From Candidatus Kapaibacterium sp. (GTDB lineage Bacteria > Bacteroidota > Ignavibacteria > Kapaibacteriales > UBA2268), in contig CP058732.1 of the NCBI GenBank assembly GCA_013414795.1, forward strand, positions 546,501 through 610,500: a stretch of 64,000 nucleotides of DNA. Direction: 5' to 3'. A program made the position numbers and the translations under genes. The notes beneath the pieces are model-generated. The model searched no databases, was not told where the DNA came from, and was given only the letters and a program-made list of their open reading frames with translations. Shown piece after piece: positions 1-10,391 of the stretch (within the stretch, counting starts at the first letter, position 1; each line of letters opens with the position of its first letter).

Positions 1-744
1 ATCTTCAAGATTTTTAGTTTGGTATCGGACTTCTTCTTCTTTCATTTTTTGATATTTCTGTTGCAAGCGAATGTTTATCTCTTCCATCTTTTCGGGTTGA
101 ATATGTAAAGATGTAATAACCCTTCGTTCCCCATTTTTCGGTTTTCCAGTTGTTGCCCAAGGATATTCAACATTTACTCTTGGTTCTTGCGGTGGCAGTT
201 CAACTTTTTCCATCATTTGCCCAAGGGCACCATCTGCAAGAATCATTACTGGGTTTCTGTACTTAAAAGCAAGTTCAAAACCAAGTTTGACAAAGTCTGC
301 CATTTCTTGAACGTTATATGGGGCAAGGACAAGCAATCGGTAGTCGCCGTGCCCGCCACCCTTTGTTGCTTGGAAATAATCACCTTGGGCTGGTTGAATC
401 GTACCCAATCCCGGGCCTCCTCGATTGATATTTGCAAGCAAGCAAGGAAGTTCTGCACTTGCAATGTATGAAAGTCCTTCTTGCATAAGGCTTATTCCAG
501 GACTGGATGAAGTAGTCATTGCTTTTTTTCCGCAGCCAGCAGCTCCATAAATCATATTAATTGCTGCAACTTCACTCTCTGCTTGAAGTACAAGCATACC
601 AGTTCTTTTAGTCGCTTCACGCGAAAGATATTCTATAACTTCAGACTGTGGCGTTATAGGATAACCAAAGTAAGCGTCGACACCAGCACGTATTGCCGCT
701 TCGGCAAGTGCCTCGTTTCCTTTCATCAATTTTACTTCGCCCAT
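1..744 (-). CDS. vorB: 2-oxoacid:ferredoxin oxidoreductase alpha subunit, VorB-type (partial, 3' end cut by window edge)
   Basis: The reading frame is open for 248 codons from an ATG at 744 to the window edge, so the C-terminus is missing. The N-terminus reads MGEVKLMKGNEALAEAAI, followed by FGYPITPQSEV, which is the pyrimidine-binding (domain I) signature of the alpha subunit of 2-oxoacid:ferredoxin oxidoreductases. GGPGLGT and a GHGDYR segment follow. These enzymes convert branched-chain 2-oxoacids (or 2-oxoglutarate) plus CoA to acyl-CoA, reducing ferredoxin in the cytoplasm. A GGAGGAAA ribosome site lies just upstream of the ATG. The gene starts 13 bp after a 2x[4Fe-4S] ferredoxin gene, the usual small subunit, so they are almost certainly co-transcribed. 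VorB fits best; KorA (2-oxoglutarate) is the main alternative, since substrate cannot be read from this fragment. Confidence 0.88.
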   Translation of the reverse strand, partial: MGEVKLMKGNEALAEAAIRAGVDAYFGYPITPQSEVIEYLSREATKRTGMLVLQAESEVAAINMIYGAAGCGKKAMTTSSSPGISLMQEGLSYIASAELPCLLANINRGGPGLGTIQPAQGDYFQATKGGGHGDYRLLVLAPYNVQEMADFVKLGFELAFKYRNPVMILADGALGQMMEKVELPPQEPRVNVEYPWATTGKPKNGERRVITSLHIQPEKMEEINIRLQQKYQKMKEEEVRYQTKNLED

Positions 745-757
745 AAACTTTCCTCCA

Positions 758-1003
758 TTATGCAGGTACTTGTTGTTTTGTTTTGTAAACTTTTCGATAA
801 ACAGTTATTACTGCGTCTGGGCAAATTATCGCACAATTAGCACAACCCGTGCAATTATCGTTTATTTTAACCACATACTGGTACCCTTTATGATTGAGTT
901 GTTTACCCAACGCAAGGGTTTGCTCGGGACAGGCTTGTACACAAAGCTCACAGGCTTTGCATCTTTCAATATCAATAACAACTTCCCCAACAACTTTTGC
1001 CAT
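758..1003 (-). CDS. 2x[4Fe-4S] ferredoxin-type subunit of 2-oxoacid:ferredoxin oxidoreductase
   Basis: An 81-residue protein with two complete CxxCxxCxxxCP clusters: Cys15, 18, 21, 25 and Cys51, 54, 57, 61. It therefore carries two [4Fe-4S] centres, as in the delta (VorD/KorD-type) electron-transfer subunit. The frame extends further upstream, but the ATG at 1003 is preferred because an AGAGGT ribosome site precedes it and the protein then begins MAKVVGEVVIDIERC, as usual for the family. It lies directly upstream of the vorB-like alpha subunit (13 bp), so it probably passes electrons from that enzyme to free ferredoxin. It is 104 bp downstream of ftsI, so a separate promoter is possible. Confidence 0.87.
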   Translation of the reverse strand: MAKVVGEVVIDIERCKACELCVQACPEQTLALGKQLNHKGYQYVVKINDNCTGCANCAIICPDAVITVYRKVYKTKQQVPA

Positions 1004-1106
1004 TTTTACCTCTATGTTAATAAGCAAAAATGCAAATTAAAACTTCTATTTTGATTTTAAAAGGAATAAATCTATTTAATTTTAGAATTGTTGCTTTATG
1101 TTGTTG

Positions 1107-2789
1107 TTAATCATAGATGTATTTTGTGAGTTTAGAGTTGAGAAGAGCAAGAACAATCTTTCTAAAAATTGGTACAACAGTTGAACCAGCATAAATAGAA
1201 GTTTGTGGCTCGTCGAGCAAAACAAGCATTATCACCTTTGGATTGTCTGCGGGAAAGAACCCAACAAATGTATTGACATAACTACTTTTCGAATAAGCAC
1301 CTTGTTGATACTTTTGCGATGTTCCAGTTTTTCCGGCTATTTCAAAACCCTCTAACTTCGTCGAAATTGCTGTTCCTTCGTTTACAACCCCTACTAAATA
1401 TTTATTCAAAATTTGTACAACTTCCTTGTCAAGAATTTCATTTTTTGTATCGCCAGTCGTATCATTAGCAAGCAGCTTAGGTTTAACAATAATTCCATTA
1501 TTAGCAATCGAGGTATAAGCAACTAATAATTGAATTGGGGTAGTTAATATCCCATAACCAAAACCTAAAAACATTTGTTGAGTAAGCGTCAAACTATCTG
1601 TTCGTTTTACATAACCTTTTAATTCTCCTGGAATTGGAATTCCTGTCTTTTGCCCAAATCCAAAATTCTTTAAATCGTTTTCAAGTAATTCATTTGGTAT
1701 TAGCGAAGCGATTTGTGCAAATGCAATATTACTTGAATAAACCAAGGCATCTCGAAGATTAACAGTCGAAAACGGATGTTCATCTGTGATTAAAACATCT
1801 CCATATGAAAATTTCCCGTTATAACCATTGAATAGAGTGTGTTCATTTATCAATTTTCGACTCAAAGCAATAGCCGCGATGAAAGGTTTAATCGTTGAAC
1901 CGGGTTCAAAACCAAAATTTACTGGATAGGAAAATAATCTATCGTTATCCAGTTGTGTGTTCTGGTTCGGATCGAAATTTGGATAACTAACAAAAGCCAG
2001 AATTTCACCATTCTTGGGGTTCATAGCAACAACACAACCACCCTTGGCTTTTGTTTCATTTATTCCTTGTTCAAGGAAATAGGACGCAATGTTTTGAAAA
2101 TCGATATCTATCGTCAACTTTAAGTCTAAACCATCTACTGCTGGTTTGGAAGGAAGTTCCAAACTTGGCAAAAGTCTCCCTCGTGCATCTTTTAAAAAGT
2201 ATACGTAACCGTCTTTCCCCGACAATATTGAATCGAAAGACAATTCAAGACCACCGATACCTTTGTTGTCTAAATTAACGAGACCAAGCAGATGTAAAGT
2301 TGCCGCTCCATAAAGATAAATTCGTTTTGGCTCAGTTAATTTTATCAATCCCGGAAAATCAAAAGTATCCAATGTTGGAGAATATTCGATTAAATTTCTC
2401 TTTATCCAAACAAATCTTTTTTCGGAATTTAAAATTTGAAGTAGTTTGTTCTCCGTGAAACCCAACAACTTACCAAAAGCAAAAAATTCCTTTGTTGCGT
2501 TTGAATCTTTGCTAACAATAAAAGGGTCGATTGCAAAAGAGCGAGCAGTTATTGTCGAAGCAAGCAAATTTCCATTACGGTCGAAAATATTTCCTCGTTT
2601 TGCTTTCGATTCAACTTTCTTGAGGTGTTGCACTTCAGCAAGTTTGCGATATTTACTTGAATTGAGAATTTGAATGTAAAAAAGACGTGCAAAAATTGCT
2701 AAAAACAAGAATAAAAAAAAGAAAAGAACAAGTTTCAATCTATTTCGAGTACGAAAGTCTACCTCGGGTTCACAACTCGATTCAAACAT
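1107..2789 (-). CDS. ftsI: Penicillin-binding protein 2 / FtsI family D,D-transpeptidase
   Basis: A 560-residue class B penicillin-binding protein that cross-links peptidoglycan at the division septum. It has a short cytoplasmic tail, one membrane anchor at about residues 18-38, the RGNIFDRNG dimerisation-domain motif at 65-73, and the three transpeptidase motifs: STIK at 298-301 (nucleophile Ser298), SSN at 352-354 and KTGT at 487-490. It ends shortly after the transpeptidase domain with no PASTA repeats, so it is FtsI-like rather than SpoVD-like. It follows the LOG gene by 39 bp and murE lies upstream of that, a cell-wall cluster in which the usual ftsI-murE order is reversed. Confidence 0.93.
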   Translation of the reverse strand: MFESSCEPEVDFRTRNRLKLVLFFFLFLFLAIFARLFYIQILNSSKYRKLAEVQHLKKVESKAKRGNIFDRNGNLLASTITARSFAIDPFIVSKDSNATKEFFAFGKLLGFTENKLLQILNSEKRFVWIKRNLIEYSPTLDTFDFPGLIKLTEPKRIYLYGAATLHLLGLVNLDNKGIGGLELSFDSILSGKDGYVYFLKDARGRLLPSLELPSKPAVDGLDLKLTIDIDFQNIASYFLEQGINETKAKGGCVVAMNPKNGEILAFVSYPNFDPNQNTQLDNDRLFSYPVNFGFEPGSTIKPFIAAIALSRKLINEHTLFNGYNGKFSYGDVLITDEHPFSTVNLRDALVYSSNIAFAQIASLIPNELLENDLKNFGFGQKTGIPIPGELKGYVKRTDSLTLTQQMFLGFGYGILTTPIQLLVAYTSIANNGIIVKPKLLANDTTGDTKNEILDKEVVQILNKYLVGVVNEGTAISTKLEGFEIAGKTGTSQKYQQGAYSKSSYVNTFVGFFPADNPKVIMLVLLDEPQTSIYAGSTVVPIFRKIVLALLNSKLTKYIYD

Positions 2790-2828
2790 TTAAAATTTAA
2801 ACGAGAAAAATACAAAACCATTTATTAT

Positions 2829-3692
2829 TCATCTTCCTTTTAAGGAAGAAGAATCCAATTCACGAATAATAATATCGAAAGCCTCTTGTGGCGTATCAGC
2901 AAAATTGAAAATTTTTGTGTCGTTTTTTCCAATCATACCCATTTCAATTAAATAATCAAAATTAACAACCTTTTTCCAATAATTACTCGAGTATAGAATT
3001 ATCAATCGAGGCTTTTTCATTTTTCCAGTTTGACGTAGAGTGAGTATCTCCATCATTTCATCAATTGTACCATAGCCACCAGGGAAAACAATCAATGCTT
3101 GTGCTGGATAAACCAACCAAAATTTTCTCATAAAAAAGTAATGAAATTCAAAATTTAGTTCTTTGGTTATGTATGGATTTGGTTCTTGCTCGAATGGAAG
3201 ACTTATATTCAAACCAATCGTTTTCATTCCAGCATCGTGTGCACCCTTGTTTGCTGCCTCCATTATGCCCGGTCCACCACCAGAGCAAATATAGAACCTA
3301 CTTCTCGGTGGCAAGGTTTTGCTCCACTCTGCAATCATTTTTGAGAGCGTATAAGCGTCCTCGTAAAATTGAGCAACTGTCGAAATTTTATGTTCTAAAT
3401 CCGCAATTTTTTTCTTTATTTGCTGCTTATCTCTTTCCGACACAACAGTCAATTTGCCTTTAAGTTGTTCAATCTCCGCCAAATATTGTTCCTTCGGTTT
3501 AACTCTTGCAGAACCAAAGAAGATTATTGTTTTCTTTATCCCGTGTTTTTTTAGATGTTGTTCTGGATAGAGATATTCTGCCATAATGCGAATAATTCTT
3601 CCTTCGTTGCTATGTATAAAGACTTTGTTGTCGTAAGCCTTTACCGGATGTTTAGGGTGCAATTCTTCTTCTGTAAATTTTTTCTTTTTCAT
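2829..3692 (-). CDS. LOG-family protein (TIGR00730-like, possible nucleotide 5'-monophosphate phosphoribohydrolase)
   Basis: A 287-residue protein with the Rossmann-type LOG signatures: FFGSAR at 58-63, SGGGPGIMEAANKGA at 137-151 and PGGYGTIDE at 204-212, the last being the phosphoribohydrolase active-site motif. Members cleave nucleoside monophosphates at the N-glycosidic bond; many were once mislabelled lysine decarboxylases. A charged, probably helical insertion at about 66-105 makes it longer than the classical proteins of about 190 residues. Its ATG overlaps the murE stop by 4 nt (ATGA), so translation is coupled to murE, and ftsI follows by 39 bp. Why it sits between two cell-wall genes is not clear; the family assignment is firm, the substrate is not. 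Confidence 0.87.
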   Translation of the reverse strand: MKKKKFTEEELHPKHPVKAYDNKVFIHSNEGRIIRIMAEYLYPEQHLKKHGIKKTIIFFGSARVKPKEQYLAEIEQLKGKLTVVSERDKQQIKKKIADLEHKISTVAQFYEDAYTLSKMIAEWSKTLPPRSRFYICSGGGPGIMEAANKGAHDAGMKTIGLNISLPFEQEPNPYITKELNFEFHYFFMRKFWLVYPAQALIVFPGGYGTIDEMMEILTLRQTGKMKKPRLIILYSSNYWKKVVNFDYLIEMGMIGKNDTKIFNFADTPQEAFDIIIRELDSSSLKGR

Positions 3693-5188
3693 TTTTCGTC
3701 AACTCCAAATTTTTTTAATTGTTCAACATCGCTAAAATGGTATTTGACTTCACCAATGATTTGATAGTCTTCGTGTCCTTTACCAGCAACAAGTATTATG
3801 TCATTGCAACTACTTAAATTATATGCATATTCAATTGCTTCATCTCGATTACCGATTTGAATCACTTTTTTCTTGCCTTCGTTCGTAATACCAGCGTAGA
3901 TCTGATTGATAATCTTGGTTGGATTTTCTTTTCGAGGATTGTCATTTGTTAATACAACATAATCTGCAATTTCGGAGGCTATTCTACCCATAATTGGTCT
4001 TTTCTCTGGGTCACGTTCCCCTCCACAACCAAAAACACAAATCAATCTTCCACTTTTGCTGCTTTCATTCAAAATTTCCCGACAAGTTTCCAGGGCTTTT
4101 TTCAATGCATCTGGGGTATGAGCATAATCTACAATTCCAATAGCACCATTTTTTAACGCAACTCTTTGCATTCTCCCATCGACGCCTTTGAAACGGCTAA
4201 TAGAATTTTTCACTTCATCGGGCTTTAAACCAAAAGCCAAAGCAAGAACACTTGCTAATGCTACGTTCTCGACATTAAATCTTCCAAGCAAATTGCTTTT
4301 TATATGCAATTCTTTAATACCTATTTCGGTTGTGTTGAAAATCAAATCAAATTCTGTGCTTTCCAATCCAAATTTTTCATTTAAAATCACAACGTCTGCG
4401 TCTTTATTTCTACCAACGAAGTATCGTCTACTGGCTGGTGTACCAGAAACTATTCTTTCAACGTAGGGGTCATCTTTAAAGGCAACCACAACCGCTTCAT
4501 TATTCAAATTTTTGAAAAGTATGGATTTAGCCTCTGCATACTCATCCATATTTTTGTGATAATCCAGATGGTCTTGGGTTAGATTGGTAAATATTGCGCC
4601 TTTGAAGTCAATCCCATAAACTCTTCCTTGATGGAGGCTGTGCGAGGATACTTCCATTGCAACAAAATCGACGCCTATCTTCCTAAAATCGTGGAAAATC
4701 TTAAATAGTTCATAACTTTCGGGTGTCGTATTCGAAAGCCTGCAATAGTAGTCCTTTGCAAAAGCACCAATTGTACCAACCACGCCAGCGTTTCTCCCCG
4801 AAGTTTGCATTATCTCTTTCAAAAGATATGTAATCGTGGTCTTCCCATTAGTACCAGTAACACCGACAACTTCTACATCCTTTGTGGGAAAATCAAACCA
4901 AAAATTCGAGGCTTTCGCCAATGCAATTCTTGAGTTTTCGACAACAATGTAAGTGCAATCGGGATGAATCTTTTCGGGTAGTTTTTCGCAAACGATAAAT
5001 TTTGCTCCCCTTTCAATCGCCTGTTCAATGAAGTTGTGACCATCCAGACGAGTTCCAGATATGGCAACAAAAAGCGACAATGGTTCACACTTAATAGAAT
5101 TATAACAAACGGATGAAATCATTCCAAAAGATGGACCAACGACTTCTTTTGGTTCAAGCAAATCAATTACTTTTTTAATTTCTTTCAT
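3689..5188 (-). CDS. murE: UDP-N-acetylmuramoyl-tripeptide synthetase MurE
   Basis: A 499-residue Mur ligase that adds the third amino acid to the peptidoglycan precursor in the cytoplasm. The ATP-binding motif GTNGKTT is at 112-118, the substrate motif NTTPES near 153-158, the carbamylated-lysine candidate at K221 and GCGGERDPEKRP at 387-398. The motif DNPR at 416-419 is that of enzymes using meso-diaminopimelate rather than lysine, which fits a Gram-negative wall. The stop overlaps the start of the LOG gene by 4 nt, and the gene begins 53 bp after the symporter, so it may head a murE-LOG-ftsI unit. Confidence 0.95.
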   Translation of the reverse strand: MKEIKKVIDLLEPKEVVGPSFGMISSVCYNSIKCEPLSLFVAISGTRLDGHNFIEQAIERGAKFIVCEKLPEKIHPDCTYIVVENSRIALAKASNFWFDFPTKDVEVVGVTGTNGKTTITYLLKEIMQTSGRNAGVVGTIGAFAKDYYCRLSNTTPESYELFKIFHDFRKIGVDFVAMEVSSHSLHQGRVYGIDFKGAIFTNLTQDHLDYHKNMDEYAEAKSILFKNLNNEAVVVAFKDDPYVERIVSGTPASRRYFVGRNKDADVVILNEKFGLESTEFDLIFNTTEIGIKELHIKSNLLGRFNVENVALASVLALAFGLKPDEVKNSISRFKGVDGRMQRVALKNGAIGIVDYAHTPDALKKALETCREILNESSKSGRLICVFGCGGERDPEKRPIMGRIASEIADYVVLTNDNPRKENPTKIINQIYAGITNEGKKKVIQIGNRDEAIEYAYNLSSCNDIILVAGKGHEDYQIIGEVKYHFSDVEQLKKFGVDEK

Positions 5189-5241
5189 AATTGAAGTATA
5201 AAAATAAAACTGATTTTACGAAAAAGTTAGAATAATATTTA

Positions 5242-6702
5242 TTAAACATTTTTTTCCATTTTCCATACAATCACACTTACCAACGCATCACCAGTTACAT
5301 TGGGAATCGTACGCAACATATCCAAAATTCTATCCACTCCAAGTATCAAACCAATTCCTTGGGGTGGTATCCCAGCAGAATGCAAAACCATAATCAAGAT
5401 TATTATTCCTACTCCTGGGACTGGGGCGGTTCCAACAGCAGAGAATATAGAGGTTAGCAAAATTGTCGACATTTGGGCAAAATTCAAATCCAAGCCATAA
5501 AATTGAGCTATGAAAACGGCAGCGACACATTGGTATAACGCTGTTCCATTCATATTGACTGTAGCCCCCAACGGAAGCACGAAACTTGCAATTTTATTCG
5601 GAACCCCAAGGTTTTCCTCGACACATTTAAATGTTATAGGAAGCGTTGCTGCGCTTGAACTTGTAGTAAAGGCGACTATGAGTGCCTCGCGCATTCCCTT
5701 GAAAAAGTTAAGTGGATTGGTTCTTGCAAATGCTATTAGTAATAAAGAATATACAACAAAGAATTGAATAGCTAAGCCCAAAATAACAGTAAACATATAG
5801 TAACCCAAAGTGGAAAGGATTGAGGCACCAAACTCCGACACAGCAACCGCTATTAGAGCAAACACACCGAACGGGGCAAACCAAAGAACAAATCGAACCA
5901 TTTTGATAAACAATTCGGATATTCCATCGAAGAAATTGATTATTGGTTGTGATTTTTGCGGTTCTAATAAAGTTAAGCCTATTCCAACAAAAACTGCAAA
6001 AAAGATAATTTGAAGCATTTCCCCATTGCTTATTGCTTTGAAGGGATTTGATGGAACAATATTTACAAGAAAATCTACAAAATCGAATTTACCTTTTTTT
6101 TGCAACTTTTCTTCAAATTGAGACTGGTCGATAGTCTCGATTTGACTTTTTGCTTCGGCTGTAATCTTCTTTCCAGGCTCAATAATATTTACAACAATTA
6201 AACCAATTATTACAGCCAAAGCAGTTGTTACGAAATAGAACAAAAGCGTGCGAAAACCAATTCTACTTAATGTTTTAATGTTTCCAAGACTTGCAACACC
6301 CACTATCATCGAGGAAATAACAAGCGGAATAGCCAAAAAACTAAGCAATCGCAAGAAAAGAGAGCCGATTGGCGATAGGAATTTAATCGGAGATTCTTCT
6401 CCTTTCACACTTTCAATATCCGTAAATTTTCTCCCATCGATTTCGACTGAAACAATATTAGCCAAATGCTTCTGAAACGCTCCTAAGAATTCACCTTTGG
6501 TTTTGGGATGAAGTGTATCTAACTCACTACCCTTTCGAGTGATTATCAAAAAACTTTTGGCTACTTCAAATTTTTGAGTGTAGAATTTTCCATTTTCTGA
6601 ATAAGTTACAACAACTGCTTTTTCATTTGCCTTAAAAATTAATCCAGCAATTATTCCAAGAAAAAAAGATATTATTATCCAGTGGTAAATCTTTAGTTTC
6701 AC
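5242..6702 (-). CDS. Dicarboxylate/amino acid:cation symporter (DAACS / Glt family)
   Basis: A 486-residue inner-membrane secondary transporter. Family hallmarks are the serine-rich hairpin SSSAATLP at 348-355, NMNGTALY at 383-390, GTAPVPGVG at 424-432 and the substrate/cation site DRILDMLRTIPNVTGDA at 457-473. It probably imports glutamate, aspartate or C4-dicarboxylates with Na+ or H+. The start codon is GTG at 6702 (no good ATG lies upstream) with a weak ribosome site. A hydrophilic insert of about 80 residues (about 25-107) separates TM1 from TM2 and another of about 35 residues follows at 177-212; both are longer than in typical GltP. A 291-bp gap separates it from the upstream phosphohexomutase, so it probably has its own promoter. 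Exact substrate is unknown. Confidence 0.9.
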   Translation of the reverse strand: MKLKIYHWIIISFFLGIIAGLIFKANEKAVVVTYSENGKFYTQKFEVAKSFLIITRKGSELDTLHPKTKGEFLGAFQKHLANIVSVEIDGRKFTDIESVKGEESPIKFLSPIGSLFLRLLSFLAIPLVISSMIVGVASLGNIKTLSRIGFRTLLFYFVTTALAVIIGLIVVNIIEPGKKITAEAKSQIETIDQSQFEEKLQKKGKFDFVDFLVNIVPSNPFKAISNGEMLQIIFFAVFVGIGLTLLEPQKSQPIINFFDGISELFIKMVRFVLWFAPFGVFALIAVAVSEFGASILSTLGYYMFTVILGLAIQFFVVYSLLLIAFARTNPLNFFKGMREALIVAFTTSSSAATLPITFKCVEENLGVPNKIASFVLPLGATVNMNGTALYQCVAAVFIAQFYGLDLNFAQMSTILLTSIFSAVGTAPVPGVGIIILIMVLHSAGIPPQGIGLILGVDRILDMLRTIPNVTGDALVSVIVWKMEKNV

Positions 6703-6993
6703 TTCAAATTTTTAAGAAAAAATGCAAATTTACCAATTTTAATGATTATTTTAAAAAAGACGAGTTAGACTATAAAAAACGGAAATAAATATGTTCTTTT
6801 CAAAATTTAGCAAAATTGTGATAACCATAATAACTTAATGTGAGCGGAAGAGTTAAAAAAGGTATGTTCGCAGAGATTCAAGTATTGTTTCAAAGTTAAT
6901 GATAAAAACTCTGCACTTTACAATAAAGCCTTGGATTCAGAAATCAATCTTAAGAATACTAAGCAGAATTAAAGATAAATTATCCACGGATAA
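6703..6993. other. Intergenic region without a gene
   Basis: No convincing open frame is seen. On the minus strand a TAACTTTG element (complement of 6891-6898) matches the Bacteroidota -7 consensus TAnnTTTG and could drive the symporter gene, but a clear TTTG at -33 is lacking. A perfect 8-bp inverted repeat (6978-6985 with 6988-6995) overlaps the stop codon of the phosphohexomutase gene, but its loop is only 2 nt and no T-run follows. Confidence 0.4.
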
Positions 6994-8391
6994 TTATTTC
7001 AAAAGTTTCATTGCGCTTTCAAGCAATTCGTTGACAATACTCATCGAACTTGCTTCGGCGTAAAACCTAATTAATGGTTCGGTTCCCGATGGTCGAATCA
7101 ACAACCAAGCATCATCAAAATAGAATTTATAACCGTCTTTGGTATCGATTTTGTTAACAATGTATTTTCCAATTTTGATTGGTCCTTTTGCACAAGCACG
7201 GAGCAATGCTCTTTTTTCTTGTTCGCTAACTCGAACATCACGTCGCCAATAGCGGTGGGGACCAAATTCTTTATCCAACTCATCCGATAGTTCTTTAAGG
7301 GACATCTTGCGGGTTGCCATAACTTCAAGTAAAAGTAAGGCATTGAATATCCCATCGCGCTCGGGAATATGAATTATTGTGCCCAAACCACCAGATTCTT
7401 CGCCCCCAATAAGAATTTTGTGCTCGTTCATCAGTTTTGCAATATGTTTAAAACCGACGGGTGTCTCAAATAAAGGTATGTTGTTCTTTTCGCAATATTT
7501 GTCAACCATTGAAGTTAGTGAAACTGTTTTTGCAACTGCACCCTTTTTGCCTCGTACTTCGTACAAGTACTTCAACAAAATCATAAAAACTCGGTGTGAA
7601 TCGACGAAATTGCCTTCGTGGTCGACAACTCCAAGCCTATCTGCATCTCCATCAGTTGCAATACCGATGTCATATTTTCCAGTTTTCATCAAATCGAACA
7701 AAGTGTGAAGATTTTCGGGGACTGGTTCTGGGTGGTGCAATTCTCCAAAGGACGGATTGATTTCATTATGTATTTCAGTAATATTAGGAATCAATAATTT
7801 AAGGATGCCCTGTCCAGCGCCATACATTGGGTCGAAAAGTATCTTAAAATTTTTCGAGCGAATCAAATCTATGTCGATTTTCTTTTTAATATACCGAATG
7901 TATGGCTCGCGTGCGTCGAAAGGTCTAATTAGTCTGTTTCCAACATAAGTATCCCAGGGTTTGAATTTAAATTTTGGGACTCTTTTGATATTTTGCAGTT
8001 CTGCCTCCACTTTTTGGACTTCTTCTGGGGGTGCTGGTCCACCGAAGCGTCCTTTAATCTTGTACCCATTATAAATTGGAGGATTGTGCGACGCTGTAAT
8101 CACAATCCCAATGTCGGAGCCCTTTTGTTTAGTATGGAACGATACCATTGGAGTGGAAGCAAAAGTATTAGTCAGATGGACAATAATTCCATTAGAAGCA
8201 AAAATCAAAGCAATTTCGTGTGCAAATTCCTTCGAAAGAAAGCGTGTATCGTAGCCAATAACAACTGATGTATTAGGTTTTTTAGATTGTTTTAAATAAT
8301 TTACCGTAGCAAGTGCAACTTTGTGTAAATTTTCGAAAGTGAAATCGCGTGCGATTTCACCACGCCACCCATCGGTTCCAAAAACTATCAT
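6994..8391 (-). CDS. Phosphoglucomutase/phosphomannomutase family protein
   Basis: A 465-residue alpha-D-phosphohexomutase, cytoplasmic, interconverting hexose 1- and 6-phosphates. The four domain motifs are present in order: phosphoserine loop TASHNPP at 99-105 (Ser101), metal loop DGDADR at 247-252, sugar-binding GEESGG at 330-335 and phosphate-binding RPSGTEP near 433-439. The substrate could be glucose, mannose or glucosamine phosphate; GlmM-type loops are not distinctive enough here to choose. It begins 28 bp downstream of eno and is probably the last gene of the asnS-trxA-pcd-eno unit. Confidence 0.9.
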   Translation of the reverse strand: MIVFGTDGWRGEIARDFTFENLHKVALATVNYLKQSKKPNTSVVIGYDTRFLSKEFAHEIALIFASNGIIVHLTNTFASTPMVSFHTKQKGSDIGIVITASHNPPIYNGYKIKGRFGGPAPPEEVQKVEAELQNIKRVPKFKFKPWDTYVGNRLIRPFDAREPYIRYIKKKIDIDLIRSKNFKILFDPMYGAGQGILKLLIPNITEIHNEINPSFGELHHPEPVPENLHTLFDLMKTGKYDIGIATDGDADRLGVVDHEGNFVDSHRVFMILLKYLYEVRGKKGAVAKTVSLTSMVDKYCEKNNIPLFETPVGFKHIAKLMNEHKILIGGEESGGLGTIIHIPERDGIFNALLLLEVMATRKMSLKELSDELDKEFGPHRYWRRDVRVSEQEKRALLRACAKGPIKIGKYIVNKIDTKDGYKFYFDDAWLLIRPSGTEPLIRFYAEASSMSIVNELLESAMKLLK

Positions 8392-8419
8392 AATACAAAA
8401 AACTTTATGTTAAACAACT

Positions 8420-10012
<1,593 letters not shown>

Positions 10013-10020
<8 letters not shown>

Positions 10021-10342
10021 ACAAAAGCTTTTCAATTTGTTCGACAATTTTTGATTTACCGACTGCACCAATTATGCTACCCATAACTTTACCATCTTTA
10101 AAGAAGAGCAAAGTGGGTATGGAACGAATGCCATAATTAATAGCAGTGTTTGGATTATTGTCCACGTCAAGTTTGCAAACTTTCACCTTCCCATCGTATT
10201 CGCGTGAGATTTCTTCTACAATTGGGGCAATCATTCTGCAAGGAGCACACCAGGTTGCCCAAAAATCGACAATTACTGGCAAATTTGAATTAAGCACTTC
10301 ATCTTGAAAATTCTGGTCTGTAACGTGAATTACTTGTCCCAT
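10013..10342 (-). CDS. trxA: Thioredoxin
   Basis: A 109-residue cytoplasmic thioredoxin with redox motif WCAPC at 31-35 (a common variant of WCGPC), the preceding VDFWAT strand and the cis-proline segment RSIPTLLFF near residue 75. The frame is open 20 codons further upstream, but the ATG at 10342 gives the standard N-terminus (MGQVIHVTDQNFQDEV) and has AGGG a few bases upstream. It follows asnS by 49 bp and overlaps the pterin dehydratase by 8 nt. Confidence 0.95.
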
Positions 10343-10391
10343 ATTTAGCCCTAATAAAATTAAAAAAATCGAATATGTTACAAAAATATTT

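Noticed and set aside
187-471. Open frames on both strands inside the vorB region
   Set aside because: The minus-strand vorB frame, which runs off the window, explains this DNA with conserved motifs; the others are shadows.
6978-6995. Perfect inverted repeat at the end of the phosphohexomutase gene
   Set aside because: The loop has only 2 nt and no T-run follows in the direction of transcription, so it is unlikely to be an intrinsic terminator. It is probably a chance palindrome in AT-rich DNA.
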